DNA of 64,000 nucleotides from Chryseobacterium sp. 3008163 (GCF_003669035.1 NZ_CP033070.1:1550001-1614000); one strand, 5' to 3'. Positions 52,321 to 62,303 are shown, counted from the stretch's first letter. Made by a program: numbers and translations. Notes: generated from the letters alone by a model not told the origin.

Positions 52321-52407
52321 AAAAAAGATATTTAATTGACGACTTTTTTTGACATTATTATATAGTTTGATTTTATCTGTAAAGGTCTTGTACACCTTAA
52401 AACAGCA

Positions 52408-52440
52408 ACCTTACAAATGGAAATTTGTAAGGTTTTTTAT
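52408..52440 (+). terminator. Terminator after toxin-antitoxin pair
   Basis: A 12-bp stem (AACCTTACAAAT/ATTTGTAAGGTT), 3-4 base loop and TTTTTT. It separates the pair from the convergent DUF5103 gene. Confidence 0.85.
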
Positions 52441-52474
52441 TTCAAAGAATTTTTGTCATTTGTGAAATTTCAAA

Positions 52475-53686
52475 TTATCTCACAGGCGTTCTAAATTCCC
52501 CATACCCCAACAATCCGTCATAATTTCTTCCGAAAGGTTTATAGTACAAAAATGCCTGATAAAGATTTTCTGTCTGCCAGAAATTTCCGTTGATTTCCCC
52601 CAAATTCAAAGAACCGTTGGCTTCTTTGGTTGCGAGAATATAATTATAAAAACCTTGTTTCAGGAAAATTTTTGCGACATACTGTTTCTTTTCTGCATTA
52701 TAAATCATTTGGGATTCTTTGTTTGCTTTAAAATTATTAAAACCTCCCACAATATAAAGTTCCTTATCCATCGGATCAGAATCTAGCGAAAAATGAACCC
52801 AAGCGTAATCCGCTTCTCTTTCTGCATTTCTTTCTAAACCTAAATCATTTCTTCTGTAATAAAATGCTCCGTTGACATCTGGCTGATATTGATAATTTAA
52901 AGGATATGCCCAAACCGGATGAAGATAAGTCTGATTGACGCCATCTTTCAAACCCGTTTCCTGCACCATATCTGCAGGCATATTCATGTTTTTATTATCG
53001 AAATAATAAAATTCGTTGTTTCCAGGAAATACAATACTCATCTGCTGAAACAAAATCTGACTTCCCAAAGTAGAACTCGGTTTAAGATTAGTAATCGTCA
53101 TATTCTGATTGTTATTCTGCATCACATTCAATGTCATAGAATTCACATTTCCTGACAGATCTCCACCTTTTGAAGTCACCTGCACCTCTACCCTTTGATT
53201 GATATTCGGATTTCTGGCATCTGCAATTCTTGAAATATTCAGAGCTAAATTCGCCTGATCTTCCACCAAAGAAAATCTTTTGGTAAAAAGTGGTTTGTCT
53301 GCAGAGTCTTTGTAAACGACGATTTCAAAATTTCCGGATATTTTCGGTCTGATCTTATCGTTTGGAAAATTCAGTTTATAATGCGTGTAAGGTTGTATTG
53401 TATTGAAAGAATATTCAAATTGATCTAGCAACGCATTTATGCTTCCATTGGCAATTTCCGTGAAGAAAAGATTATCATCCTGCCAGTTTCTGTCGTAATG
53501 CTTGATGGTGTATCTGTAAATTGTACTTGAATTAGTCAAATCATCAAAGCTCAACACCAATTGCTGATTCATATTGATGACCGGCGTTTCGTCATTCGTC
53601 TGAGGATTAAACAACTGAATACTTTGAATGTTCTGCCCGAAAGCTAAAGAACCTAAACTGAGTAAAAATATCTGCAACGTTTTCAT
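52475..53686 (-). CDS. DUF5103 domain secreted protein
   Basis: A 403-residue protein with a signal peptide (MKTLQIFLLSLGSLAFGQ) and the DUF5103 pattern (IQLFNPQTNDETPVINMNQQ; IKHYDRNWQ; YNYILATKE; QAFLYYKPFGRNYDGLLGYG). The family is widespread in Bacteroidota, predicted to be beta-rich and periplasmic or outer-membrane associated; its function is not known to me. It is divergent from the MBL hydrolase gene. Confidence 0.85.
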   Translation of the reverse strand: MKTLQIFLLSLGSLAFGQNIQSIQLFNPQTNDETPVINMNQQLVLSFDDLTNSSTIYRYTIKHYDRNWQDDNLFFTEIANGSINALLDQFEYSFNTIQPYTHYKLNFPNDKIRPKISGNFEIVVYKDSADKPLFTKRFSLVEDQANLALNISRIADARNPNINQRVEVQVTSKGGDLSGNVNSMTLNVMQNNNQNMTITNLKPSSTLGSQILFQQMSIVFPGNNEFYYFDNKNMNMPADMVQETGLKDGVNQTYLHPVWAYPLNYQYQPDVNGAFYYRRNDLGLERNAEREADYAWVHFSLDSDPMDKELYIVGGFNNFKANKESQMIYNAEKKQYVAKIFLKQGFYNYILATKEANGSLNLGEINGNFWQTENLYQAFLYYKPFGRNYDGLLGYGEFRTPVR

Positions 53687-53720
53687 TATGACGAAGATAA
53701 CGAATCTATAAAGAATATTG

Positions 53721-53728
53721 TATTTTTG
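53721..53728 (+). promoter_or_regulatory. -7 promoter element for MBL gene
   Basis: TATTTTTG, exact TAnnTTTG, 19 bp before the ATG at 53748. Confidence 0.55.
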
Positions 53729-53747
53729 ATAAAAAAATATTCAGAAT

Positions 53748-54386
53748 ATGTTTCAAATACAGGCCTTCGTGTTCAATTTTGCAAGTGAAAATACTTACGT
53801 TCTTTTTAATGAAAACAAAAATGCATGGTTGATTGACCCAGGAAATATGAACGAGCAGGAAACCAAAGCAATTGAAGGTTTCATCATAGAAAATGGATTA
53901 AAGATTGAAAAAATCATTTTAACTCATGCTCACATTGATCATGTTTTGGGTTTGCAATGGGCATTTGACACGTATAAAATTCCTGTAACAATGCATGAAG
54001 ATGATAAAGAAGTTTTGGATATGCTTCAGGCAAGCGGAATAAGATTTGGTTTTCAGATTCCTGCAGTAAATGTTGATATAGAATATGTAAACGAAGGTGA
54101 CGAATTGGATTTCGACGGCGAGAAATTTAAAATCTATCACGTTCCGGGACATTCTCCGGGAAGTGTAGTTTACCATAATGAAACTCAGAAATTCATCATT
54201 TCCGGTGATGTTTTATTTGAAGGAAGCATTGGAAGAACAGATTTATACAAGGGAAATTACGAGCAATTGATTGAAGGAATTAAAACTAAACTTTTTGTTC
54301 TGGATGATGAAACGCAGGTTTTCTCTGGGCACGGAAATCCTACAACGATTGGTTTTGAGAAGCAGTATAATCCGTTCTTGAAGTAA
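53748..54386 (+). CDS. MBL-fold metallo-hydrolase, glyoxalase II-like
   Basis: A 212-residue metallo-beta-lactamase-fold hydrolase. The metal motif THAHIDHVLG (about residues 59-68) is followed by HVPGHSPGSVVYH (about 130-142), SGDVLFEGSIGRTDL with its bridging Asp, and a final SGHGNPTTIGFEK. This layout matches hydroxyacylglutathione hydrolase-like or YcbL-like proteins. True glyoxalase II specificity is not shown because the C-terminal glutathione-binding domain is missing. Confidence 0.9.
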   Translation: MFQIQAFVFNFASENTYVLFNENKNAWLIDPGNMNEQETKAIEGFIIENGLKIEKIILTHAHIDHVLGLQWAFDTYKIPVTMHEDDKEVLDMLQASGIRFGFQIPAVNVDIEYVNEGDELDFDGEKFKIYHVPGHSPGSVVYHNETQKFIISGDVLFEGSIGRTDLYKGNYEQLIEGIKTKLFVLDDETQVFSGHGNPTTIGFEKQYNPFLK

Positions 54387-54411
54387 AATTACGACCAATA
54401 TTTCCAGAAAG

Positions 54412-55014
54412 ATGTATCTCTTTAAAGAAACTAAATTTTCATCATTAAGTGATGCAATTCAAAATCCAAAGAATTGTAAAAAATTAAGCCTATCATTTAT
54501 TGATCGTAACTTAAAGGATGAAGGTGTTATCTTTTCAAAATTCATAAACTTAAAAATATTAGAGATTCAAGCTGATCCAACCATTTATGATTTGAATGAT
54601 TTTGAACTCCCGAAAGAAATTGCCAGCTTAAAAAAATTAAAAAAGATTTCACTTCTAAACCTTCCGTTCAAAACCTTTCCTGAATGGATAACTAATATAA
54701 AATCATTAAAATATTTAATGATTAGAGGAAATGAAATAGATTCAATTCCTGATTCAATATGTCAATTAGACAATTTAAAAACGCTGCGTGTTGAAAACTG
54801 TAGGCTGAATAAATTACCTACAACATTGAATCAAATGCAAAACTTAAGAATTTTAGGGCTTAGTGACACGGATTTAACATATCTGAATTCAGAGTTATTT
54901 CCTAATAATTTAAAAGAAATAAACTTATCTGGTAGGCAAAAATATGGGATATATGAATTAGAAAAGTTGAAAAGTGCAATAAAAAAAACTAAAATATATC
55001 CTAAAGTTGGTTAA
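54412..55014 (+). CDS. Leucine-rich repeat protein
   Basis: A 200-residue protein made of about six leucine-rich repeats of 22-24 residues (LKKISLLNLPFKTFPEWITN; LKYLMIRGNEIDSIPDSICQ; LKTLRVENCRLNKLPTTLNQ). It has no signal peptide and no other domain. It probably mediates protein contacts in the cytoplasm. It begins 25 bp after the MBL gene. Confidence 0.8.
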   Translation: MYLFKETKFSSLSDAIQNPKNCKKLSLSFIDRNLKDEGVIFSKFINLKILEIQADPTIYDLNDFELPKEIASLKKLKKISLLNLPFKTFPEWITNIKSLKYLMIRGNEIDSIPDSICQLDNLKTLRVENCRLNKLPTTLNQMQNLRILGLSDTDLTYLNSELFPNNLKEINLSGRQKYGIYELEKLKSAIKKTKIYPKVG

Positions 55015-55096
55015 TTTGGAAATAATACCAAAAATTTACCACATTATAAAATAGATACCTTTAGCCTTAATCATAAAAAAACTCATAAGTATTAAA

Positions 55097-55921
55097 ATGA
55101 CATCAAAAAAAGTATATTATTTACTTTTCCTCTTCGTTTTTTTCATAACAAAAGTAAATGCACAGTTTGTAGGATATTATAAGTTAGACGACGAAGGTTT
55201 AGACATTCCAACTTATTCATTATTCATATTACCTGACAATAAATTTTATTTTTTCGAATCTGGTAGCTGGAAAACCGGAAAATGGAATGAAGTTGACAAA
55301 GACAACATACAGTTAACTGAAATTAAAACTGAAAACATCCCTATTGAGATTTATGGAAAATTTGATCAAAATATAAAGGAAATTACAGTCAATTTAGTGA
55401 GTTATTTGGGTGGCTTTCTTAAAACCTATGCTTTCATCAACTTTTCAAAAGACCTTATTTTTTCGAAAAAATTTCAGCCTGTTTTTAATGTTGATGAAAA
55501 ATTAAGAGAAAATAATTATGTAATTACGAAAAAAAATGAAGAGTATAATTGGCTTACATTTAGTATCCCTTATGATAAAAATAAAGTAAAATATGAAATT
55601 AGCTATCCTTTCGATGCTGTCAGTTATACATTTCCAATGGATAAAAAGTATAATTACTATTATATCATAGAAAATATAGATTCTATTCTACAACCTGTGA
55701 CCTTAAAGCTCACAAAATATAGTAACGGTTATTATATTGGTGTTGATAGATACATTAAACAGAAAGAATTGACGGCATCTGAAACAATGAAGAAAATTGA
55801 GGATACTAAAATAACAGTTGAAAATAACAGTTACAAAAAGAATTTCGGAACTAAAATCCCCCATAAGTCTGTAGAAAAAAACATTATAACTGAAACTTCA
55901 GTTATTAATCCCTCGGATTGA
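55097..55921 (+). CDS. Hypothetical secreted protein
   Basis: A 274-residue protein with a signal peptide (KVYYLLFLFVFFITKVNAQ) and a beta-rich, aromatic mature part (FVGYYKLDDEGLDIPTYSLF; NKFYFFESGSWKTGKWNEVD). The start resembles a lipocalin-like or calycin strand pattern, but I cannot assign a family. It has no T9SS tail. It is the last + strand gene before a shared terminator. Confidence 0.6.
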   Translation: MTSKKVYYLLFLFVFFITKVNAQFVGYYKLDDEGLDIPTYSLFILPDNKFYFFESGSWKTGKWNEVDKDNIQLTEIKTENIPIEIYGKFDQNIKEITVNLVSYLGGFLKTYAFINFSKDLIFSKKFQPVFNVDEKLRENNYVITKKNEEYNWLTFSIPYDKNKVKYEISYPFDAVSYTFPMDKKYNYYYIIENIDSILQPVTLKLTKYSNGYYIGVDRYIKQKELTASETMKKIEDTKITVENNSYKKNFGTKIPHKSVEKNIITETSVINPSD

Positions 55922-55968
55922 AATTTAGATTAGAAAAAAAATTCAAAAAACTTTCTTTAAATAAAAAT

Positions 55969-56002
55969 AAAAACCGTCAGAAAAAATTCCGACGGTTTTC
56001 AA
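55969..56002. terminator. Bidirectional terminator
   Basis: A 9-bp stem AAAACCGTC/GACGGTTTT with a 12-base loop, lying between convergent genes at 55097 and 56024. Confidence 0.75.
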
Positions 56003-56023
56003 TTTAATATAACGACTAATTGT

Positions 56024-58468
56024 TTAGAAATCTAAAGTAATCGAAGCTCTTACAGCTGCACCCATAATTGGTCTTGCCATAATCGTTCCGTCTCCAGATG
56101 GAGATCCTGCTCTTGGGTCACCTTCTGTAATTCCGATGGTATTGAAGATATTAGTTCCGTCAACTGCAAATCTAATTTTCCCCAACTGATAAGAAGTCCC
56201 CGCTCCTACCTCTGAGAATGACGGCAATGTCTGTGCATTTTTCTCGTCCTGGAAACGTTTTCCGTAATAATTCACACTTGCATACGCTCTCCATTGTTTT
56301 GTGATATTCACAGCCGGAGCGATATTGAAGTAAAACTTAGGCATTCTTCTTACGGTGTTGTCATCATAATTAAATGTAGATCCGTCCGCATTATTTCCTG
56401 TAAAATCTTTGTATTTAGGATTTTGAATGGTTCCGTTGAAAGTTACTTCCAATAAATTATTAAATAATCTCGCATAACCCTCTAACTCTACCCCAAAATT
56501 GGTCGTGTTGGCAAATTTATTTTCCGAGGTTCCGTCAGAGAAAACATCGGTAAAAGATAAGTTTTTCAATGTTGAATAGAACGGAATCACTGCTATATCA
56601 AAAGTTCTTGAGTAATATTTATATCCAACTTCCAACTGATTAGTCGTAACAGGTTTTATTGCTGAAAGATCCATCATATTATTGTAATACGCTTCTTCAT
56701 TCGGAGATCTGAAACCATTAGAAAAACGTGCATAGACTGCATTTTCTGAATTAATTTTATAATTTAAGGCCGTAGTGAAAGATACTCTGTTGACATCGTA
56801 TTTCCAATAAGTGAATTTATTCCCCAAAACAGACATATTATCATCCGCAGTTGTCGTTAAGAAACTGTGTGTTCCGTCTGTTGTCAGGCCAGAATTATTT
56901 AAGTTTCCGGAAGTTGTGTTTACACCATACCCTTTGTAGAAATCACGGCTGTAACGAATTCCTCCGTTGAAGCTTAAATCATCTGTAATATTGAAGTCTA
57001 AATTTGCATAAAGATCATTCAAACTTCCCTGAACCTGAGAATCTCTCAACAAGAAAGACATTTCCGTAACTCCATTGTAAGTTTTAGAATAACCTGTACT
57101 TGTTGGCGCAAGAGAAGTATCAACTAAATTTAATAACTCAGGTTTATCTGAAGCCGTTGCTAAAATATTGCTCCAGTTCCAGTTTTGATGAGATTTCCAG
57201 TTTGATTTGTAGAAACCTGCCGTTACATTTCCTTTATCAAATTTATAACTGAACTGTAAGTCATTCACAAAATTATTCATCTGCTTGTCGATTGCCCAGA
57301 AACCTAATTTCTGAACATACGCCGGATTCATAATTGCACCAGAACTTACTGATGAATACTGGAAATTATTACCTGTAATTCCATTGGAATTAGCAAACTC
57401 TGCTGCTGTTTGCGGTCCTCCTGCCGGGAAAATTCCGGTGTAATTCATGTCGATATTAGTATACCTTGTTTTATTTAAAACAGAGAAATTTCCACCTAAA
57501 TCATATTTAAATTCAGCCCCCAAAACATCAACTTTCGGATGAATTCCGTCTTCTAAATTTCTGCTGAAAAACCCTCCACCCGCTTGTGGAATGTTTAACT
57601 GACTGATATTTCTGTAGCTGTACGTTCCGTAATTAGCATCAAATCCGTTAAATTCTTTTAAATCATTTCCATTTTGCACCAAAGGAATCGGAAGGTAAAA
57701 AGTATTTCTGTCATCAAGTTTTTTATAATAAACTTTAGCATAACCTTTATCGAAAACATATTTCAGATTCATTCTGATCTGTCCGCCCTGATTTGCTTTA
57801 AAACCAGTTTTTCTGATTCCGTCATCCGTTCTGTAAAAACCACCAACGTTAAAGAATAATTTATCCTGAACCAAAGCTCCGCCAACATTGACGTCTGTAC
57901 GCATCAAACCGTAAGTACTTGTTTCTAATTTTGCAGTTCCTTTGAAATCGTTTCCACCTTCTTTTGTAATAAAGTTGATTAAACCTCCCGGAGAATTGGT
58001 CGCAAAAATAGATCCTGAACCTCCTCTCAAAGCTTCTAATCTGCTCACAGAATTATCTACTCTGAAGAAATTATCTGCATTCGCAAACTGCAAAGCTCCG
58101 TCTTCAAAAACCGGAAGACCATCTTCCTGAACCTGTACAAATTCATAAGCTCCGGCAGAAGGAATACCTCTTGCGAAAAGGTTATTTCCTACTTCACCAC
58201 CTGAAGTTTCAACCGCAAAACCGGGAACTCTCTGCAATAAAGCAGCAGCACTGATCGGGTTTTGTTTCTGAATTTCCTTTGCACTGAACGTAGAAATCGC
58301 CGTACTCGATTCGATTTTTGGTTTCGGTCTGGAGTTACCTGTGATGACCACCTGGTCAATAGATGCAGTTCTTGTAGAATCCTGTGGAGTTTCTTGTGCA
58401 TACGTATTATTGAAATAAAGCGTAGCAATTCCGGCAAGCAAAAAGATTGATTTGTTTTTCATAGCCAA
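56024..58468 (-). CDS. TonB-dependent receptor
   Basis: An 814-residue outer-membrane transporter with a signal peptide (NKSIFLLAGIATLYFNNTYA), a TonB box-like IDQVVITGNSR, a plug domain (about residues 55-165: ALLQRVPGFAVETSGGEVGN; IFATNSPGGLINFITKEGG) and a 22-strand barrel ending in the typical final strand RASITLDF. There is no SusC-type carboxypeptidase-like N-domain and no susD gene next to it. As the third gene of the MFS-trehalase-receptor run, it probably imports trehalose or a related glucoside. The substrate is inferred from its neighbours only. Confidence 0.88.
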   Translation of the reverse strand: MAMKNKSIFLLAGIATLYFNNTYAQETPQDSTRTASIDQVVITGNSRPKPKIESSTAISTFSAKEIQKQNPISAAALLQRVPGFAVETSGGEVGNNLFARGIPSAGAYEFVQVQEDGLPVFEDGALQFANADNFFRVDNSVSRLEALRGGSGSIFATNSPGGLINFITKEGGNDFKGTAKLETSTYGLMRTDVNVGGALVQDKLFFNVGGFYRTDDGIRKTGFKANQGGQIRMNLKYVFDKGYAKVYYKKLDDRNTFYLPIPLVQNGNDLKEFNGFDANYGTYSYRNISQLNIPQAGGGFFSRNLEDGIHPKVDVLGAEFKYDLGGNFSVLNKTRYTNIDMNYTGIFPAGGPQTAAEFANSNGITGNNFQYSSVSSGAIMNPAYVQKLGFWAIDKQMNNFVNDLQFSYKFDKGNVTAGFYKSNWKSHQNWNWSNILATASDKPELLNLVDTSLAPTSTGYSKTYNGVTEMSFLLRDSQVQGSLNDLYANLDFNITDDLSFNGGIRYSRDFYKGYGVNTTSGNLNNSGLTTDGTHSFLTTTADDNMSVLGNKFTYWKYDVNRVSFTTALNYKINSENAVYARFSNGFRSPNEEAYYNNMMDLSAIKPVTTNQLEVGYKYYSRTFDIAVIPFYSTLKNLSFTDVFSDGTSENKFANTTNFGVELEGYARLFNNLLEVTFNGTIQNPKYKDFTGNNADGSTFNYDDNTVRRMPKFYFNIAPAVNITKQWRAYASVNYYGKRFQDEKNAQTLPSFSEVGAGTSYQLGKIRFAVDGTNIFNTIGITEGDPRAGSPSGDGTIMARPIMGAAVRASITLDF

Positions 58469-58488
58469 ATTGTTTTTATATAGTTTGT

Positions 58489-59967
58489 TTAATTATTTTT
58501 TAATTTTAGATAAACACCATTCGTCCACCCAAAGCCGTCCTGATTAGGATATTCCCCTCCTCCTGCGACAATTTCTATATCTAAAGCGTTGTATTTCTCC
58601 ATCAATTTTCCGGTGTTTCTATAGACTCTTTCAACATTTGAAGACCAATTCTTTTTAATTTTTTCGGCTAAATCATCAAAACCGTAATTTTTCATTGATT
58701 TAAAACCTAACCATTGATAAGGTGCCCAAGCGTTTGGAAAATCCCATTGCTGACCTGATTTTTTGGTCGTAGTAACCAATCCGCCTTGATAAAGAAATTT
58801 TTCTTCTATATTTTTAGCAACCGATTTTGCCTGATTTTCGCTCGCTAAACCAAGAAATAAAGGATAAAGAGCCGCAATATGTTCGGACGATGTTTGTGCA
58901 TTTTTTTTCGTGTGATAATCTTTATAAGTTCCTGAATTTTCGTCCCAGAAATATTTGTCGATCATCTCTTTTCTGTTTGCTGCACTTCCTGAATAATAGG
59001 CTTCTTTTTCAGCTAAATTTTGAAGTGATGAAGATTTTGCTAAAGTGTTTTCTAAATGCCATAAAAGACAATTCAAATCAACCTGAGCAAGATTTAAAGT
59101 TTCAATTGTCTGAATTGTATCTCCGTCTGCAAACCATCTGCTGGAAAAATCCCACCCTGATTCGCAGGCGCTTCTTATATTTCTGTAAAATTCTTCGCCA
59201 GCATTTTCACTGTCCTCAATATCAATTAAATAACTTTCAGGACGTGGTTCGTTTTCTGCGTCGTAATATCTGTTTAAAATATCTCCATTATTGGTTTTTA
59301 CTACTCTTTTTATACTTGAACCATTCTCTAAATCTGCTTCGCCATTCATCCAAAAAATATATTCTTTTTCTAAAGTGTCGTGATATTTGATGTAAATATT
59401 TTCGTCTTTTGTTGTTTCAAAAAGCAAATCAACCATTAATGAAAAATAGGGCGGTTGAGAACGGCTTAGGAAATGAGTTCTGCTCGCATTCGGCACAAAT
59501 CCAACAGTTTGAATTAAATAAGAACAGTTTTCAATAATATTTTCCATCATTTCCACCCTTCCTGAAACCTGCAGACCCAACATGATAAAATAGCTGTCCC
59601 AATAGAAAAATTCGTTAAAACGACCTCCTGGAACGACATACGGTTTTGGAAGTTTCAATAAAGTTCCTTTTTCTTCATAAGCTGTTCTTGTCAATTCATC
59701 CCAAAGTTTTTCGATATGATCATCAATTGGCAATTGAGTTTCTCTAGTAATTGAAATTTTAGCTCCTAAAAAATCGAAATTTGATAGTACAAATTGTTTT
59801 AAATCAAAGCCTTCTTCATTTTTTTCATTTTCATATTTAGAATTAATTTCAACAATAGAAAATAATGGAACAGCATCCGTCATTGTTTTTTGGTCTTCAA
59901 AAATCTGAGACCTTTGAACCTCATCAAAAAGAGTCTGAATTTCGTTGATATATAGTTGATTATTCAT
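58489..59967 (-). CDS. treA: Trehalase, GH37
   Basis: The 492-residue enzyme hydrolyses trehalose to two glucose units. Both GH37 signatures are present: PGGRFNEFFYWDSYF (about residues 112-126) and QWDFPNAWAPYQWLG (about 405-419). The general-acid aspartate segment is SGWDFSSRWF near 270-279. It has no signal peptide, so it should be cytoplasmic, fitting import by the adjacent MFS carrier. It is 2 bp after the MFS gene and 20 bp before the TonB receptor, so all three form an operon. Confidence 0.93.
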   Translation of the reverse strand: MNNQLYINEIQTLFDEVQRSQIFEDQKTMTDAVPLFSIVEINSKYENEKNEEGFDLKQFVLSNFDFLGAKISITRETQLPIDDHIEKLWDELTRTAYEEKGTLLKLPKPYVVPGGRFNEFFYWDSYFIMLGLQVSGRVEMMENIIENCSYLIQTVGFVPNASRTHFLSRSQPPYFSLMVDLLFETTKDENIYIKYHDTLEKEYIFWMNGEADLENGSSIKRVVKTNNGDILNRYYDAENEPRPESYLIDIEDSENAGEEFYRNIRSACESGWDFSSRWFADGDTIQTIETLNLAQVDLNCLLWHLENTLAKSSSLQNLAEKEAYYSGSAANRKEMIDKYFWDENSGTYKDYHTKKNAQTSSEHIAALYPLFLGLASENQAKSVAKNIEEKFLYQGGLVTTTKKSGQQWDFPNAWAPYQWLGFKSMKNYGFDDLAEKIKKNWSSNVERVYRNTGKLMEKYNALDIEIVAGGGEYPNQDGFGWTNGVYLKLKNN

Positions 59968-59969
59968 CT

Positions 59970-61199
59970 TTATTTTTTAGGATTTATTTTTAATTTATTC
60001 ATGATCATTGCGGAAACAATCAATAACGAAAGCGGTATTAATGAAAGGTAAAACGCCTGCTGCCCGCTGAATTCCTGAAATACAAAACCAGTTATGATAG
60101 AACCTACTGTTCCTCCGATTGCAGAAAAAACTACTATCAAACCAGCCATTGCACTGTGTAAATATTTAGGAATTGATGCTAAAATTACAGAGTTGATACT
60201 CGGATAAATCGGTGCCAACAATCCGCCCATTAATGGAAATAGATATACCACAAGCGGAGCTTTTAACCAATTGGTATTGGTGGTAATATGAATATTATGA
60301 GTTAGTGGTAAAACCAATAGGATACTTATTGCGAAGCCAACCACACAGAAAGAAACCACATAAATCCAGCTGAATTTCTTAGAGAAAAAGCCTGATAAAA
60401 ATCTTCCCAACGCAAAAGCTCCCGCCAAAACAGCTCCCGCCTGAATAGACATTGAAGTCGGAACTTTTAAAATTTCTTTATAAAAAGTCGGAGTCCAGGT
60501 CTGGAAACTCTGCTCTACCAAAACAAAAAGAAAAGCACACAGTAAAAAGAACAATACTTTTTTGTAACTGAATAAACTAATGCTGTTTTTTAAATCTCCC
60601 AGCAAGTCTGTTTTCTCACTTTTTGCTTCAGTTTCATTCAGTTTTGTGAAGAATAAAAACAAAAAAGACAAGGTTGAAAGTCCACCTAAAACCCAATATA
60701 CCTTGAGCCAATGCGTAGATTTTGGATTAATATCGTCAATAAACAGACTGAACAAAACATTTCCCACTAAAACTCCAATCATAAAAAAGCCTTCCAGATA
60801 GCCCATAAAGCTTGAGTGCTCTTTATCTGTATTTGTGACCAATCCGATAGAGGTGAAAACCGAAATCTTAATTAAAGCAAAAGAAATCCCAACAATGGTA
60901 AATAATAATTTGAAAAACCAGAAGTCATTAGCAAACGGCATCACAAAACACATACAGCTTACCAGAAACAATGCAATTAACATCGATTTTTTAATTCCTA
61001 TTTTTGGTAAAAATGATGCTAAGATAAATGAGCAAATTGCAATCGGTAAATCTTTAAAACCTTCCAAAACACTTGCAGAAGATTTTGAAATTCCGAAATT
61101 TTGCTGCATTTGTAAAATCACCGTTCCTACCGAATTCAAAAGAATCGCAAAAACGAAATAGTTTAAAAATAGAACCGCCTTGATGTTGAAATTTTTCAT
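59970..61199 (-). CDS. MFS transporter, probable trehalose/sugar importer
   Basis: A 409-residue major facilitator with 12 predicted membrane segments. Typical features are a cytoplasmic loop after helix 2 (FLPKIGIKKSMLIALFLVSC) and a long central loop near residues 190-205 (KLNETEAKSEKTDLLGDLKN). It shows the general FucP-like layout of Bacteroidota sugar carriers. The neighbouring trehalase and TonB receptor make trehalose the likely cargo. It is the first gene of the operon, divergent from the AraC regulator. Confidence 0.85.
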   Translation of the reverse strand: MKNFNIKAVLFLNYFVFAILLNSVGTVILQMQQNFGISKSSASVLEGFKDLPIAICSFILASFLPKIGIKKSMLIALFLVSCMCFVMPFANDFWFFKLLFTIVGISFALIKISVFTSIGLVTNTDKEHSSFMGYLEGFFMIGVLVGNVLFSLFIDDINPKSTHWLKVYWVLGGLSTLSFLFLFFTKLNETEAKSEKTDLLGDLKNSISLFSYKKVLFFLLCAFLFVLVEQSFQTWTPTFYKEILKVPTSMSIQAGAVLAGAFALGRFLSGFFSKKFSWIYVVSFCVVGFAISILLVLPLTHNIHITTNTNWLKAPLVVYLFPLMGGLLAPIYPSINSVILASIPKYLHSAMAGLIVVFSAIGGTVGSIITGFVFQEFSGQQAFYLSLIPLSLLIVSAMIMNKLKINPKK

Positions 61200-61217
61200 T
61201 AATTAATTTCTTGGTGG

Positions 61218-61299
61218 CTAAGATAGAAGCATTTCGGTTAACGTTAATTTAACATAGTAAATGAATATTTGAACTATATTAATATAATTCCTATTTTAG
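61218..61299. promoter_or_regulatory. Divergent promoter region, trehalose operon and araC-type gene
   Basis: For the + gene, TTTG (61268-61271) and TATTTTAG (61292-61299) are spaced by 20 bp. For the - operon, TATCTTAG reads on the minus strand at 61218-61225. Between them lies the perfect palindrome TTAACGTTAA (61238-61247), a possible binding site for the regulator. Confidence 0.5.
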
Positions 61300-61321
61300 A
61301 CAACGAAATACCATTAATTAA

Positions 61322-62220
61322 ATGAAAGTTACATTTGAACGAGTAATCCCCGATGAAAAGAGCTCTTTTCGCACGATTCACAACAACTCGCCCATCTCCG
61401 AATTCAAATGGGAATATCATTATCACCCGGAAATTGAGCTCGTGTGTGTAATTTCCGGGAGCGGGACGCGACACGTTGGTTATCATAAAAGCAATTATAC
61501 GAGTGGTGATTTGGTATTAATCGGCTCAAATATTCCACATTCAGGATTTGGTTTGAATTCGATTGATCCACATGAAGAAATTGTTTTACAATTCAAGCAG
61601 GAAATTTTGCAGTTTCCGGATCAGGAAGTTGAAGCAAAATCTATTAAAGATTTATTAGAACTTTCGAAATATGGCATAAAATTTCACAGAAAAATAAAAA
61701 AAATCATGATTCCAAAACTAAGGCTGATGCTGGAATCTGAAGGTTATAAAAGATATTTACTGCTGCTTGAAATCCTTTTTGAACTTTCAAAATCTAAAGA
61801 TTATGAGCTTTTGAATAACGAAATTATGCCTTACACCATCATTTCAAAAAACAAAACAAGACTGGAAAATATTTTCACGTTTGTAGAACACAACTACGAC
61901 AAAGAAATTAATATTGAAGATGTAGCAAAATTGGCAAATCTTACGCTTCCCGCTTTCTGTAATTTTTTTAAAAAGCAACACAAATCACGTTTACAGAATT
62001 CGTAAATCGATACCGCATTAACAAAGCTTGTTTATTAATGGCGCAGGATAAAAGCATTTCAGAATGCAGCTACAGTTGTGGCTTTAACAATGTAACTTAC
62101 TTCAATCGAATGTTTAAAAAATATACAGAAAAAACACCTTCAGAGTTTATGAAGAATTTCTCGCACAATAAAGTCAATGTAGATTTGAAGATTGAAGCTG
62201 AGGTTAAAGCTTCGTTTTAA
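61322..62220 (+). pseudogene. AraC family regulator of trehalose operon, frameshifted
   Basis: The first frame gives a cupin-like sensor domain (WEYHYHPEIELVCVISGSGT) and the first HTH helix of AraC (INIEDVAKLANLTLPAFCNF), then stops at 62005. Reading the A5 run at 61970-61974 as A6 gives KKATQITFTEFVNRYRINKA. This joins the rest of the HTH domain (DKSISECSYSCGFNNVTYFN; FKKYTEKTPSEFM), for a 299-residue protein. The clean repair points to one lost base. As a divergent neighbour of the MFS-trehalase-TonB operon it is the likely sugar-responsive activator. Confidence 0.8.
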
Positions 62221-62275
62221 TAGTTTCTCTGGTAAATAAAAATCTGTATTATGTCAAATCTTCGAGAATATAAAA

Positions 62276-62303
62276 GAAAAAAAGCCGTTCAAAAGAACAG
62301 CTT
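62276..62303 (-). terminator. Terminator of thioredoxin-like gene
   Basis: On the minus strand AGCTGTTC pairs with GAACGGCT (one G-U) around a TTTT loop, followed by T7. It lies about 55 bp after the stop at 62358. Confidence 0.65.
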
